Of a stretch of 64,000 nt of DNA, positions 1 to 8,752 are shown one piece after another. The notes beneath the pieces were generated by a model. That model ran no database searches, was not told where the DNA came from, and saw nothing but the letters and a program-made list of their open reading frames with translations. The translations under genes were made by a program, and so were the position numbers. The DNA is taken from assembly GCF_003049725.1 (NCBI RefSeq), contig NZ_QAGM01000001.1, forward strand, positions 84,900 to 148,899, in the 5' to 3' direction. Positions within the stretch are counted from its first letter, which is position 1. Every line of letters begins with the position of its first letter. The DNA is from Oceanimonas marisflavi (GTDB lineage: Bacteria; Pseudomonadota; Gammaproteobacteria; Enterobacterales; Aeromonadaceae).

Positions 1-1279
1 CCTGCATCAGCTGCACCAGGGCACGCAGGGTGCGCTGGTTGCGCATGTCAAAGGCGCCGTCACCCACCCACAGCAGCACATCGGCCTCGCCCACTTCCTT
101 CATCAGCGGCATATTGAGATCGGCAGCCCAGTTGCTACGGCTGGCCGGGGCCAGGCCGCCCGGGTTGTCGGTGGCGATCAGGTTTTCCAGCACTTCCTGG
201 CCCTTGCCCGGGGTCTGGCCCCGCTCCAGGGTCAGGTAGCGGCGCATGTCCACCACGGCATCCACGTGCTCAATCATCATGGGGCACTCTTCCACGCAGG
301 CGCGGCAGGTGGTGCACGACCACAGGGTCTGGCTGTCGAGCATGCTTTCCACCAGCGGCTTGTCGGGGCAGCCGGTACGGGCGGCGCCTTCCTGGCCCGG
401 GTGCGGGCTGCCGTGGTAGGCCACTTCTTCCTGGGCGGCCAGGCTGGTCACCATGTCCTGGATCAGTTTCTTGGGGTTGAGCGGCTGACCGGCGGCAAAG
501 GCCGGGCACTTGCTCTCGCAGCGGCCGCACTGCACGCAGGCGTCAAAACCCAGCAGCTGGTTCCATTTAAAGTCGGTGACCTTTTCCACCCCCAGCTTGT
601 CGGCGGTCAGATCAATCGCCTTCAGGCCGGTGTCGCGGCCACCGCCAAAGCGGGCCGGACGGCGGTGAAAGGCCAGATGCAGGGCACCGGCAAAGGCGTG
701 CTTCATGGGGCCGCCCCAGGCCATGCCAAACACCAGCTCGCCCAGGCCCCAGGCGCACAGCGCCAATAACAGCAGGCCCAGCAGGGTGCTGCCGGTGCCT
801 TCCGGCAGAATGCCGGCGGCCGGCAGGGTGGCAATGAAAAAGCCAACCGAAAACGCCAGCAGGCTTTTCGGCAGCCGCTGCCAGGGGCCGCGCGACAGGC
901 GCGAATTGGGCAGGTCGCTGGCAGGCTTTCGACGGCGCTTCCACACAAACAGGGCGCCCACCGTCATCAGCAGGCTGGCGCCCAGCAGGGGCCATACCAG
1001 CCAGGCGCTGTGCAGGCCCAGGCCGTGCACCAGCACCACCAGCACCAGCGCCAGCACAAAGCCGCCGCCGGTGGCCACGTGGGTGTTGGACATGTATTTA
1101 TCGCGGGCCACCACATGGTGCAGATCCACCAGATAGCGACGCGGCATGGCGGCCAGCCCCTGCCAGAAGGCCACGGGGCTGGCCTGGCCCCGGCGCCACA
1201 ACCGCACCCGGCGCACGGCACCGATCGCGGCCAGGGCAAAGGCCAGCATAAGCAGATAAGGGATCACAGGCTCGAACAT
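1..1279 (-). CDS. dgcB: Dimethylglycine demethylase Fe-S membrane subunit DgcB (partial)
   Basis: The 5' two thirds of the gene is present and it runs off the left edge of the window, with ATG at 1279. The translation begins MFEPVIPYLL and has four or five hydrophobic segments in its first ~220 residues. These are followed by two ferredoxin-type motifs, CVQCGRCESKCP and CTTCRACVEECP, each CxxCxxCxxxCP. This is the architecture of DgcB, which passes electrons from dimethylglycine demethylation into the membrane, probably together with an ETF encoded further left. It lies 44 bp after dgcA on the same strand, the order known from Pseudomonas. The function rests on family and context; other heterodisulfide-reductase-like oxidoreductases share these motifs. 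Confidence 0.85.
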   Translation of the reverse strand, partial: MFEPVIPYLLMLAFALAAIGAVRRVRLWRRGQASPVAFWQGLAAMPRRYLVDLHHVVARDKYMSNTHVATGGGFVLALVLVVLVHGLGLHSAWLVWPLLGASLLMTVGALFVWKRRRKPASDLPNSRLSRGPWQRLPKSLLAFSVGFFIATLPAAGILPEGTGSTLLGLLLLALCAWGLGELVFGMAWGGPMKHAFAGALHLAFHRRPARFGGGRDTGLKAIDLTADKLGVEKVTDFKWNQLLGFDACVQCGRCESKCPAFAAGQPLNPKKLIQDMVTSLAAQEEVAYHGSPHPGQEGAARTGCPDKPLVESMLDSQTLWSCTTCRACVEECPMMIEHVDAVVDMRRYLTLERGQTPGKGQEVLENLIATDNPGGLAPASRSNWAADLNMPLMKEVGEADVLLWVGDGAFDMRNQRTLRALVQLMQ

Positions 1280-1323
1280 AGCGGGCTCCTCAGGCAGGGC
1301 CGGGGGTTCCCGGCCCTGCTGGC

Positions 1324-3387
1324 TCAGAAGTCTTTACACAGACGCAGGGCGTCGTAGATGGCGGCGTGAGTGTTGCGCTGGGAAACGCAGTCACCCAGAC
1401 GATAGAGCAGATAGCCCTTGCCGTGCTCGGCCAGGGACGGCTGGGGCTTGGCGTCGTACAGGGCTTCCAGATCGATCTGGCCCTTGTTGACCGCATCGCC
1501 CTTCAGCTCGTAATAGAGCCGCTCGTCCGGACGCAGGCCGTTCTCCACCACAACCTGATCCACCACCCGCTCTTCCTGCTGGCCGGTGTACTCGTTTTCC
1601 AGCACCGCCACCAGCTTATCGCCCTCCTTGTAGACCTTGTGCAGGGCCAGATCGGAGGTCATGATCACCTCGCGCTCATAGAGCGAGCGGTAATAGGTGG
1701 GGAAGGTGGTACCGCCAATGGCCGCGCCGGGCTTGATGTCGTCGGTCACCAGCTCCACCAGGCTGCCCTTGGAGGCCAGGTAGTCCGCCGCCGACATGCC
1801 GGAGAACTCGCAAATGGTGTCGTACACCAGCACGTTCTTGCCCGGCTCCACTCGGCCGGAGAGAATGTCCCAGGTGCTCACCACCAGGCCTTCTTCCGCG
1901 CCCCACTCGGGCACCTGCTCCAGGAAGGGAGTGCCACCCACCGCCAGGATCACCACGTCGGGCTGCTCACCCATAATGGCGGGCAGATCGGCGGCGGTGC
2001 CCAGGCGCAGATCCACCTTGAGGCGATTAAGCTCCAGGGCATACCAGCGGGTAATGCCGGCAATCTGATCGCGCTGGGGCGCCTTCGCCGCCAGGGTGAT
2101 CTGGCCGCCCAGCTCGGGGGCCTTTTCAAACAGCACCACCTGGTGGCCGCGCTCGGCCGCCACCCGGGCCGCCTCCATGCCACCGGGGCCGCCACCCACC
2201 ACCACCACCTTGCGCACCGGGCCGTCGGTTTTTTCGATGATATGGGGCATGCCCATGTATTCCCGCGAAGTGGCCGCGTTCTGAATGCAGAGCACGTCCA
2301 GGCCCTGATACTGGCGGTCGATACAGTAGTTGGCGCCCACACACTGCTTGATTTGATCCACCTGACCCAGCTTGATTTTGGTGATCAGATGCGGGTCGGC
2401 AATGTGCGCCCGGGTCATGCCCACAAAGTCGACATAGCCGCCTTCCAGAATACGCTGTGCCTGGTTCGGGTCCTTGATGTTCTGGGCGTGGATCACCGGC
2501 ACGGAAACCACTTCCTTGATGCCCGCCGCCAGGTGCAGGAAGGGCTCGGGCGGGTAGCTCATGTTGGGAATGACGTTGGCCAGGGTGTTGTGGGTGTCGC
2601 AGCCGGAGCCGATCACGCCAAAGAAGTCCACCATGCCGGTGTCGTTGTAGTATTTGGCGATCTGCTTCATGTCTTCATGGCTGAGGCCGTCGGGGTGGAA
2701 CTCGTCGCCACAGATGCGCATGCCCACGGCGAAGTCGGGGCCCACCTCGGCGCGAATGGCCTTGAGCACTTCCAGGCCAAAGCGCATGCGGTTTTCAAAG
2801 CTGCCGCCCCATTCGTCGGTGCGCTTGTTGACCCGCGGGCTCCAGAACTGATCGATCAGGTGCTGGTGCACGGCAGACACTTCCACCCCGTCCAGGCCTC
2901 CTTCCTTGGCGCGGCGCGCGGCCTGGGCGAAATCACCGATAATGCGCTGAATGTCTTCCGGCTCAATGGTTTTACAGGTGGCGCGGTGCACCGGCTCGCG
3001 AATGCCCGACGGCGATACCAGGGTGCTCCAGTTATAGCCGTCCCAGCGGGAACGCCGGCCCATGTGGGTGATTTGAATCATGATCCTGGCGCCGTGCTTG
3101 TGCATGGCCTCGGACAGATTCTGGAAATAGGGAATAATGCGGTCGGTGCTCAGGTTGACCGAGCTCCACCACTGCTGGGGACTGTCAATCGACACCACGC
3201 TGGAGCCGCCGCAAATGGCCAGGCCCAGGCCGCCCTTGGCCTTTTCCTCGTAGTATTTCACGTAGCGATCCGTGGTCATGCCACCGTCGGTGGCATGTAC
3301 CTCGGCATGGGCCGTGCTCACAATCCGGTTGCGAATGGTGAGCTTGTTGATGTTCATGGGTTGAAACAAGGCGTCGAACTGTCCCAT
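1324..3387 (-). CDS. dgcA: Dimethylglycine demethylase flavoprotein DgcA
   Basis: The 687-residue protein has an old-yellow-enzyme/TMADH-type TIM barrel (about residues 5-340) followed by an FAD/NAD(P)-binding half with the dinucleotide motif GGGPGG at 398-403. The length and sequence match DgcA, which demethylates dimethylglycine to sarcosine and releases formaldehyde. In the region where trimethylamine dehydrogenase binds its [4Fe-4S] cluster the cysteines are C349, C355 and C367; the position of the second TMADH cysteine is Ala352. A GAGG Shine-Dalgarno precedes the ATG. It is the third gene of an apparent four-gene operon, M19 peptidase - DUF5943-type - dgcA - dgcB. Confidence 0.93.
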   Translation of the reverse strand: MGQFDALFQPMNINKLTIRNRIVSTAHAEVHATDGGMTTDRYVKYYEEKAKGGLGLAICGGSSVVSIDSPQQWWSSVNLSTDRIIPYFQNLSEAMHKHGARIMIQITHMGRRSRWDGYNWSTLVSPSGIREPVHRATCKTIEPEDIQRIIGDFAQAARRAKEGGLDGVEVSAVHQHLIDQFWSPRVNKRTDEWGGSFENRMRFGLEVLKAIRAEVGPDFAVGMRICGDEFHPDGLSHEDMKQIAKYYNDTGMVDFFGVIGSGCDTHNTLANVIPNMSYPPEPFLHLAAGIKEVVSVPVIHAQNIKDPNQAQRILEGGYVDFVGMTRAHIADPHLITKIKLGQVDQIKQCVGANYCIDRQYQGLDVLCIQNAATSREYMGMPHIIEKTDGPVRKVVVVGGGPGGMEAARVAAERGHQVVLFEKAPELGGQITLAAKAPQRDQIAGITRWYALELNRLKVDLRLGTAADLPAIMGEQPDVVILAVGGTPFLEQVPEWGAEEGLVVSTWDILSGRVEPGKNVLVYDTICEFSGMSAADYLASKGSLVELVTDDIKPGAAIGGTTFPTYYRSLYEREVIMTSDLALHKVYKEGDKLVAVLENEYTGQQEERVVDQVVVENGLRPDERLYYELKGDAVNKGQIDLEALYDAKPQPSLAEHGKGYLLYRLGDCVSQRNTHAAIYDALRLCKDF

Positions 3388-3461
3388 CCTGGAATCCTCT
3401 TGTACATGCTGCGGGCCGTGCTCCCGGCCCGCCGAAAATGAATACTCGCCGGGAACGCGCC

Positions 3462-3992
3462 TTACAGCGGGCTCACTTCAAACAGGCCGTAATCGCAACC
3501 GGTCTGGGCGCCGCTCTGGGTCTGGCGGGCCTGGGTGCGCACCGGGTAGCCCAGGCTTCGGGCGATCTGATCCATGGCGCCGGCAAACCAGCCGGTGAAC
3601 ATGTAATCCACCATGCGATCCACCTTGCCGTACTGATACACAAAGGCGGAGTGATCCAGGCGAACCCGGGCGGTGCCGGCGGCAATGTCCAGCTGCTCGA
3701 TAGTGAACAGGCCCCAGCCACGCTGGGACAGACGCTTCATGTAGTGCTCAAACACGGCGTCGCCGCTGATGCCATGGCACTCGGCCTCTTTTTCACACCA
3801 GTGCCAGGCCGACTTGTAGCCGGCCTTGTACAGGATCTCTGCATAGCGCTCCGGGCCCAGCTCTTCCTCGATGGCCATGTGGTTGTTCACAAAGAAGTGA
3901 CGCGGCACATAGAGCATGGGCAGGGCGTCTGTGGTCCACACGCCGGTGCTGGCGTCCACTTCAATCGGCATTTCGGGTTCATGTACTGACAT
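3462..3992 (-). CDS. DUF5943-type protein of the dimethylglycine operon
   Basis: The 176-residue soluble protein has no signal peptide or membrane segment. It resembles the small conserved protein found just upstream of dgcA in Pseudomonas (DUF5943 / 4-vinyl-reductase-like fold). Its biochemical role is not known to me. Scattered cysteines (for example near residues 66, 73 and 167) do not form a recognisable metal motif. It begins 32 bp after the dipeptidase gene and is followed 74 bp later by dgcA, so co-transcription is likely. A role in dimethylglycine use is inferred only from this conserved linkage. Confidence 0.75.
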   Translation of the reverse strand: MSVHEPEMPIEVDASTGVWTTDALPMLYVPRHFFVNNHMAIEEELGPERYAEILYKAGYKSAWHWCEKEAECHGISGDAVFEHYMKRLSQRGWGLFTIEQLDIAAGTARVRLDHSAFVYQYGKVDRMVDYMFTGWFAGAMDQIARSLGYPVRTQARQTQSGAQTGCDYGLFEVSPL

Positions 3993-4024
3993 GGTTGTTT
4001 CTCCCTTGCTTCCTTAAATTCTGC

Positions 4025-5005
4025 TTATTCGCCCCAGACGTCCTTGAGCACACGAACCCAGTTGCCGCCCATGATCTTCTCCACCAGACGCGGGGAGTAA
4101 CCGTTGCGCAGCAGGGCCTCGGTGAGGTTGGGGAATTCACCTATGGTGCGAATGCCTTCGGGGTTGATGATTTCGCCAAAGCGGGTCAGGCGGCGGGCAT
4201 AGCCCTTGTCGTGAGTGAGCCACTCGAAAAAGTTCTGATCGTGCCCCTGGGTAAAGTCGGTGCCGATGCCGATGGCGTCTTCACCCACCAGATCCAGCAC
4301 ATAGCCAATGGCTTCGACGTAGTCGTCGACGGTGGACTCAATGCCTTTCTTCAGGAAGGGGGCAAACATGGTCACACCCACAAAGCCGCCATGCTCGGCG
4401 ATGAAACGCAGCTCGGCGTCCGACTTGTTGCGCGGATGGTCCTTCAGGCCGGCGGGCAGGCAGTGGGAATAGCACACCGGCTTTTTGGACTCGAGGATCA
4501 CCTCTTCCGAGGTTTTGGCGCCCACATGGGACAGATCGCACATGATGCCGACCCGGTTCATTTCGGCCACCACCTCGCGGCCAAAACCGGACAGACCGCC
4601 GTCGCGCTCATAGCAGCCGGTGCCCACCAGGTTCTGGGTGTTGTAGGCCATCTGTACGATGCCCACACCCAGCTGCTTGAAGATTTCCACGTAACCGAGC
4701 TGATCTTCAAAGGCATGGGCGTTCTGGAAACCGAGAATAATGCCGGTGCGGCCTTCTTCCTTGGCGGACAGAATGTCGGCGGTGGTGCGCACCGGACGGA
4801 TCAGATCGCCGTGCTCCTGATAAAAGCGATTGAACTCGGCGATGTTATTCACCGTGGCCTGAAACCCCTCCCACACCGACACGGTGCAGTTGGCGGCGGT
4901 GAGCCCGCCCCGGCGCATGTCTTCAAACAGTTCGCGCCCCCAGTTGGCGATAATGAGGCCGTCGATCACGATGGCCTGATTGTGTACTTCTGCTGCGTTG
5001 TGCAT
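4025..5005 (-). CDS. Membrane dipeptidase family (peptidase M19) protein
   Basis: The 326-residue protein is of the renal dipeptidase/M19 amidohydrolase type. The N-terminal IDGLIIANWG region and later CDLSHVGAKT and YSHCLPAG segments carry conserved metal-binding Asp/His positions. I chose the ATG at 5005 because GGGAAGGGCAGG lies just upstream and homologues begin here; a further in-frame ATG at 5050 lacks these supports. It is first in the operon with the DUF5943-type gene and dgcAB, as in Pseudomonas. The substrate in betaine catabolism is unknown; a role on an N-methylated amino acid or peptide is speculation. The motif CTGAAAACGAC lies about 90 bp upstream. Confidence 0.87.
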   Translation of the reverse strand: MHNAAEVHNQAIVIDGLIIANWGRELFEDMRRGGLTAANCTVSVWEGFQATVNNIAEFNRFYQEHGDLIRPVRTTADILSAKEEGRTGIILGFQNAHAFEDQLGYVEIFKQLGVGIVQMAYNTQNLVGTGCYERDGGLSGFGREVVAEMNRVGIMCDLSHVGAKTSEEVILESKKPVCYSHCLPAGLKDHPRNKSDAELRFIAEHGGFVGVTMFAPFLKKGIESTVDDYVEAIGYVLDLVGEDAIGIGTDFTQGHDQNFFEWLTHDKGYARRLTRFGEIINPEGIRTIGEFPNLTEALLRNGYSPRLVEKIMGGNWVRVLKDVWGE

Positions 5006-5094
5006 AGCCTGCCCTTCCCTGCATTCGGTTAGCGGTGACACCTGGTTCACCGGATTCAGGGGCAGTCTATCCCGCGCTTATGGGCGCGCTGTGG

Positions 5095-5105
5095 CTGAAA
5101 ACGAC
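5095..5105 (+). promoter_or_regulatory. Candidate GbdR half-site upstream of the dgc operon
   Basis: CTGAAAACGAC lies 90-100 bp upstream of the M19 dipeptidase start. The identical 11-mer occurs upstream of gbcA (19032-19042), and its exact reverse complement lies upstream of gbcB (19134-19144), at closely similar distances. GbdR activates all three units in Pseudomonas; assigning this motif to GbdR is inference. Confidence 0.5.
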
Positions 5106-5168
5106 AGAGGCATAGTTAAAAGCGTCACCTGTCATACCTTGTGACTTACCAGCAGGCTGCTACTTACT

Positions 5169-5257
5169 GTAGGCGCCACTTCAGTTGGCGCAGACTCACA
5201 GACAAAGATCTCTTCAAGGCCTGTTGTACAGGCCCTGCCGGCTAAAGCGGCAGCTAC
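5169..5257. repeat. REP/BIME element
   Basis: This is an inverted pair of REP-like units. The left unit starts GTAG followed by a GGCGCC...GGCGC hairpin; the right unit is the complement of GTAGCTGCCGCTTTAGC. A small GGCCTG..CAGGCC hairpin lies between them. Related copies occur at 17514, 20449, 21029-21442, 44974 and 46847-47059. The GTAG head followed by an imperfect hairpin is typical of REPs handled by RAYT transposases, one of which is encoded at 20531-20980. Confidence 0.8.
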
Positions 5258-5270
5258 AAAAAGAGTCAAA

Positions 5271-5305
5271 AAGCAACAAGCCCCGCACTGCGGGGCTTGT
5301 TGCTT
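5271..5305 (-). terminator. Rho-independent terminator after gbdR
   Basis: A perfect 16-bp stem (AAGCAACAAGCCCCGC and its complement) surrounds a 3-nt loop 18 bp after the gbdR stop. On the minus strand it is followed by a T-rich tract. Confidence 0.85.
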
Positions 5306-5322
5306 ATAAAGTGTCAGAGCAG

Positions 5323-6375
5323 TTACAGGATCACAGACGCAAAGGTGGGCTCACTGCGTGCCGTCTCGAGCCGGGCGCTGAAGTCCGTTTTGGGCATCAC
5401 CGGAACCGCTTCTGCCGCCCTGGGCATGGGGCGGCTGCAGCGATCGTCCCGGGGAGGAACGCCAAAACATTCGCGGTAGCACTTGCTGAAATGGGGCATG
5501 GACACAAAACCGCAGGCGGTGGCGATATCGATGATCGCCATCGAGGTCTGGCGCAGCAGCTGGCGGGCCCGCTTCAGCCGCAGGTTGAGATAGTAACGGG
5601 ACGGCGAGCACTTCACATGACGCTGAAACAGCCGCTCTACCTGACGGCGCGACAGCCCCACATAGTGCGCCAGCTCGTCCAGGGTAATGGGCTCTTCCAG
5701 GTTGGCTTCCATCAGTGCCACCACCTCCGCCAGCTTGGGCTGGGCCGGCCCAACCAGGTGGCGCAGCAAGACTTTCTGCTCTTCCTGGCCATCACGAATG
5801 CGCTCGCACAGGAACATGTCGCAAATGGCGGTGCTGAGGGCGCTGGAATGCTCCTTTTCGATCAGGTGCATGATCATGTCCATGGGGGCCGTACCGCCGC
5901 TGCTGGTCAGCCGGTCCCGATCGATGCAATACAGGGCATTACTGGTTTCAAAACGGGGAAAAGCCTCCTTGAAGGCGGCCATGTATTCCCAGTGAATGGT
6001 ACAGCGGTAACCCTCGAGCACACCGGCATCGGCCAGCAGGTAGCTGCCGGTGCACACGGCGCCCAGCTTGACCTTGCGATGGGACAACTGCTGCAGCCAG
6101 GCTCGCAACTGGCGGCTGCGGGCATTGGCCACCCCCACCCCGCCGCACAGCAGCATCATGTCGAGGTGGCCACAGTCGTGAATGGCATGATCAGGCGTCA
6201 CCAGCATGCCGTCACTGGCCCGCACCGGCTGACCGGTTTCGGTCAGCATCACCCACTCATACAGGTTCTTTCCCGACAGCTGGTTGGCCATGCGCAGCGG
6301 CTCAATGGCCGATGCCAGGGAAATCATGGTGAAGTTGTCTACCAACAGAAAACCGACGCGTTGTGGCTGGCTCAT
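5323..6375 (-). CDS. gbdR: AraC-family glycine betaine regulator GbdR
   Basis: The 350-residue regulator has an N-terminal DJ-1/PfpI (GATase1-like) ligand domain starting QRVGFLLVDNFTMISLASA. A C-terminal AraC/XylS double helix-turn-helix follows, with LDELAHYVGLSRRQVERLFQ and the signature CGFVSMPHFSKCYRECFG. This matches GbdR, which senses glycine betaine/dimethylglycine and activates gbc, dgc and related operons. The ATG at 6375 is preceded by AGGAGC; an in-frame ATG at 6441 gives an extension that homologues lack. It is transcribed toward the dgc operon but has its own terminator. A TTGCGACA motif lies about 54 bp upstream. Confidence 0.93.
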   Translation of the reverse strand: MSQPQRVGFLLVDNFTMISLASAIEPLRMANQLSGKNLYEWVMLTETGQPVRASDGMLVTPDHAIHDCGHLDMMLLCGGVGVANARSRQLRAWLQQLSHRKVKLGAVCTGSYLLADAGVLEGYRCTIHWEYMAAFKEAFPRFETSNALYCIDRDRLTSSGGTAPMDMIMHLIEKEHSSALSTAICDMFLCERIRDGQEEQKVLLRHLVGPAQPKLAEVVALMEANLEEPITLDELAHYVGLSRRQVERLFQRHVKCSPSRYYLNLRLKRARQLLRQTSMAIIDIATACGFVSMPHFSKCYRECFGVPPRDDRCSRPMPRAAEAVPVMPKTDFSARLETARSEPTFASVIL

Positions 6376-6778
6376 TGCTCTTGCTCCTGGTCCCTGTGCG
6401 GTCGCATTCGGGATCCCTGCATATATGATTGCGACATTCAATAAAGTGGCATTTACATAACAAATGCACTCATTAACAAAACATATAACATAAACTTAAC
6501 CTTTGACCAGCCATATCCCTTCTGATTTTAGGGGCTCAGTCACAGTTTGCATGAAGGCGCACATAATTAACCTTTTACTCATATAGAAGGCCCCCGCAAA
6601 CCCGGGCATCACTCTCTAAAATATCTTTTGGCTACAAATGGTTATGACAGAAAGTTAAGGAAGTGAAAAATTTCCCTTTAAATACATATAAATATAAAAA
6701 AACCGCCGGTTAACGGCGGTTTTTTGCTTTTATTTCAGTTGAAAATAACCCGTAGTGAAAGCGCTGCTCTCCCCTGAC
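6376..6778. other. Intergenic region upstream of gbdR and downstream of a BCCT gene
   Basis: No gene is seen in this AT-rich 400-bp gap. It holds TTGCGACA at 6429-6436, an inverted repeat GCATTT-N7-AAATGC at 6449-6467, and the terminator at 6696-6725. The repeats are plausible regulator sites for gbdR. Confidence 0.6.
6696..6725. terminator. Bidirectional rho-independent terminator
   Basis: ACCGCCG and CGGCGGT form a stem with a GTTAA loop, flanked by an A-run on the left and a T-run on the right. On the minus strand it ends the BCCT transporter transcript, whose stop is at 6779. Confidence 0.8.
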
Positions 6779-8377
6779 TCACGACACCGGCGGAACCTGG
6801 GGGTCTACCGTTACCGGCGCCCCGACGGGGACTTCCTGATGCAGCGCCCGGTACAGGCCCCACATCATCACCAGAATAACGAACGAGAAGGGAAAGGCGG
6901 CGATAATGGCCGCAGTCTGCACGGCCTTGAGGCCGCCGGCCAGCATCAGGATGGCCGCCACCGCCGCTACCGCCATGCTCCACAATACCCGCTGACTGCG
7001 AGGCGGATGTTCATTGCCCAGCGACAGTATGGTGGTCACCACCAGGGTGCCGGAGTCGGCCGAAGTGATAAAGTAGAGCGCCACCAGCACGGTGGCCAGC
7101 ACGGAAGCCAGTGTCCCCATCACACCGCCATCCAGCAGAGACAGGGTCGTATACAGCGATGAGGTGACGTCTTCAGCCACCGCAGTCACAATACCCGCCT
7201 GCCCCACGGCCGCGACCGCTTCTCCGGCCGCATTGGTGACCGTATGGGTCAGCTCCAGATACAGGGCCGAGCCGCCAAACAGGGTGAGCCAGAGCAGGCC
7301 CAGCAGGGTCGGCACCAGCAGCACGCCACAGATAAACTCGCGGATGGTACGGCCTTTGGAGATCCGGGCGATAAACATGCCGACAAAGGGCGACCAGGAC
7401 ATCCACCAGGCCCAGTAGAATACCGTCCACCAGGACTGCCACTGGCTGTCTTTGGTGGCATCGGTCCAGGTGCTCAGGCCCACCACATGGGTCAGGTAGT
7501 CACCGAGACCCTGCACATAACTCAGCAACAGATAGCGAGTGGGGCCGTAAACCAGCAGGAACAACAGGATGGCGGCGCTCAACCACATGTTGGCCACCGA
7601 CAGCCATTTTACACCCCGGCCCAGGCCGGACAGCACCGACAGGGTGGCAATCAGCGAGATCACCGCGATCAGGATCAGCTGGTTGCTGGTGCTGACTTCC
7701 ATGCCAAACAGGTGATTCAGGCCGGTATTGATCTGGGAAACCCCGAAACCGAGAGACGTCGCCACCCCGAAGATGGTGCCGAATACCGCCAGGGTATCGG
7801 CGGAATGCCCCATCCAGCCGTAGATGCGCTTGCCAATCAGCGGGTAAAGCGCAGAGCGGATGGTCAGGGGCAAGCCTTTGCGGTAGGAAAAGTAAGCCAG
7901 CGACAGACCCACCACCACATAAATGGCCCAGGGATGCAGGCCCCAGTGAAAAAAGGTGATACGCATGGCCACTTCGGCCGCTTCCGGCGTCAGCCCCTCG
8001 GTAATAAAGGGATTGCTCTGAAAGTGATAGATGGGCTCGGCAATGGCCCAGAACACCAGGCCGATGCCCATGCCGGCACTGAACAGCATGGCAAACCAGG
8101 AAAACAGGCTGTATTCCGGGCGGGAGTCATCGTCTCCCAGGCGTAAGGTGCCAAAACGGCTGAAAGCCAGTACCACACAGAACGCCAGCATCAAGGTCAG
8201 AATGGCAATGTAATACCATTTGAAGTTGTTGATGAGGTAACCCGAGATGCCTTCAAACAGGGTAGCGGCCCCCTCGGGATACAAGGCGCCTCCCAGTACA
8301 AACAGGGTAACGATAATCATGGAACTGATCGTCGCCGCCGGGTTCATTCCTTTAAAAAGTCCATCTTTGCCAACCAT
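6779..8377 (-). CDS. BCCT-family betaine/choline/carnitine transporter
   Basis: The 532-residue membrane protein has about 12 hydrophobic segments. It shows the BCCT glycine motif GMGIGL (in SAGMGIGLVFWAIAEP) and the signature YWAWWMSWSPFVGMFIARIS. GMGIGL is the form seen in Na+-coupled betaine carriers such as BetP, so betaine or a related substrate is plausible but not proven. I chose ATG 8377, preceded by GGAG; the reading frame is open for 96 more codons upstream, but that part is not BCCT-like. It is a single gene between gbdR and cdhA. Convergent TTGCGACA half-sites lie about 220 bp upstream. Confidence 0.9.
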   Translation of the reverse strand: MVGKDGLFKGMNPAATISSMIIVTLFVLGGALYPEGAATLFEGISGYLINNFKWYYIAILTLMLAFCVVLAFSRFGTLRLGDDDSRPEYSLFSWFAMLFSAGMGIGLVFWAIAEPIYHFQSNPFITEGLTPEAAEVAMRITFFHWGLHPWAIYVVVGLSLAYFSYRKGLPLTIRSALYPLIGKRIYGWMGHSADTLAVFGTIFGVATSLGFGVSQINTGLNHLFGMEVSTSNQLILIAVISLIATLSVLSGLGRGVKWLSVANMWLSAAILLFLLVYGPTRYLLLSYVQGLGDYLTHVVGLSTWTDATKDSQWQSWWTVFYWAWWMSWSPFVGMFIARISKGRTIREFICGVLLVPTLLGLLWLTLFGGSALYLELTHTVTNAAGEAVAAVGQAGIVTAVAEDVTSSLYTTLSLLDGGVMGTLASVLATVLVALYFITSADSGTLVVTTILSLGNEHPPRSQRVLWSMAVAAVAAILMLAGGLKAVQTAAIIAAFPFSFVILVMMWGLYRALHQEVPVGAPVTVDPQVPPVS

Positions 8378-8752
8378 AGCAAGAGATCTCCGTCGGATAG
8401 ATAGTGGGTCAGTCGCGGCCGGGGCCGGGCTCGGCTCAAGCACGGCTCCGGTCGCGACTGCGGTTGATGACCGGGCGCTCAGGGCGCCCACCGGTGCAAT
8501 ACCGTTCCCTATCTCAACAGCTAACGGCTGGTTGAAACTTCTCCAATGCGACACCCTGTTAACCAGTTCCGCCTCGAACGTCATATTCTGTTTTGATTGC
8601 GACAGCATGTCGCAAATTTGTCTTGATTGAGGAGAGTTTGAGCAGATGCTGAATGCTGCAGCCATTAATAGCGGCTGGCAAAATGGAGCAAGGTAGCCCG
8701 AGATAACCCGGGCTACTGAAAAGGGGCCATTACCCGCCCCTATGTGGGTGTT
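8378..8752. other. Intergenic region between cdhA and a BCCT gene
   Basis: The promoter region for the BCCT gene contains the inverted repeat at 8597-8615. GTAGCCCG...CGGGCTAC at 8694-8717 forms a hairpin just after the cdhA stop; it lacks a clear T-tract, so it is a weak terminator candidate. No other gene is seen. Confidence 0.5.
8597..8615. promoter_or_regulatory. Perfect inverted repeat TTGCGACA-N3-TGTCGCAA
   Basis: Perfect 8-bp arms surround a GCA spacer, 220-238 bp upstream of the BCCT start. The same octamer recurs at 6429, 13321-13355 and 22747-22776, each upstream of an amine-related gene. It is a candidate site for a shared regulator, GbdR or CdhR; which one is inference. Confidence 0.5.

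Noticed and set aside
1366..3441. A 691-codon open frame antisense to dgcA
   Set aside because: It is a shadow frame with biased composition and no ribosome site or family; dgcA is unambiguous.
8378..8665. N-terminal extension of the BCCT transporter
   Set aside because: The extra 96 residues lack hydrophobic or BCCT character and span the TTGCGACA repeat; ATG 8377 has a ribosome site.
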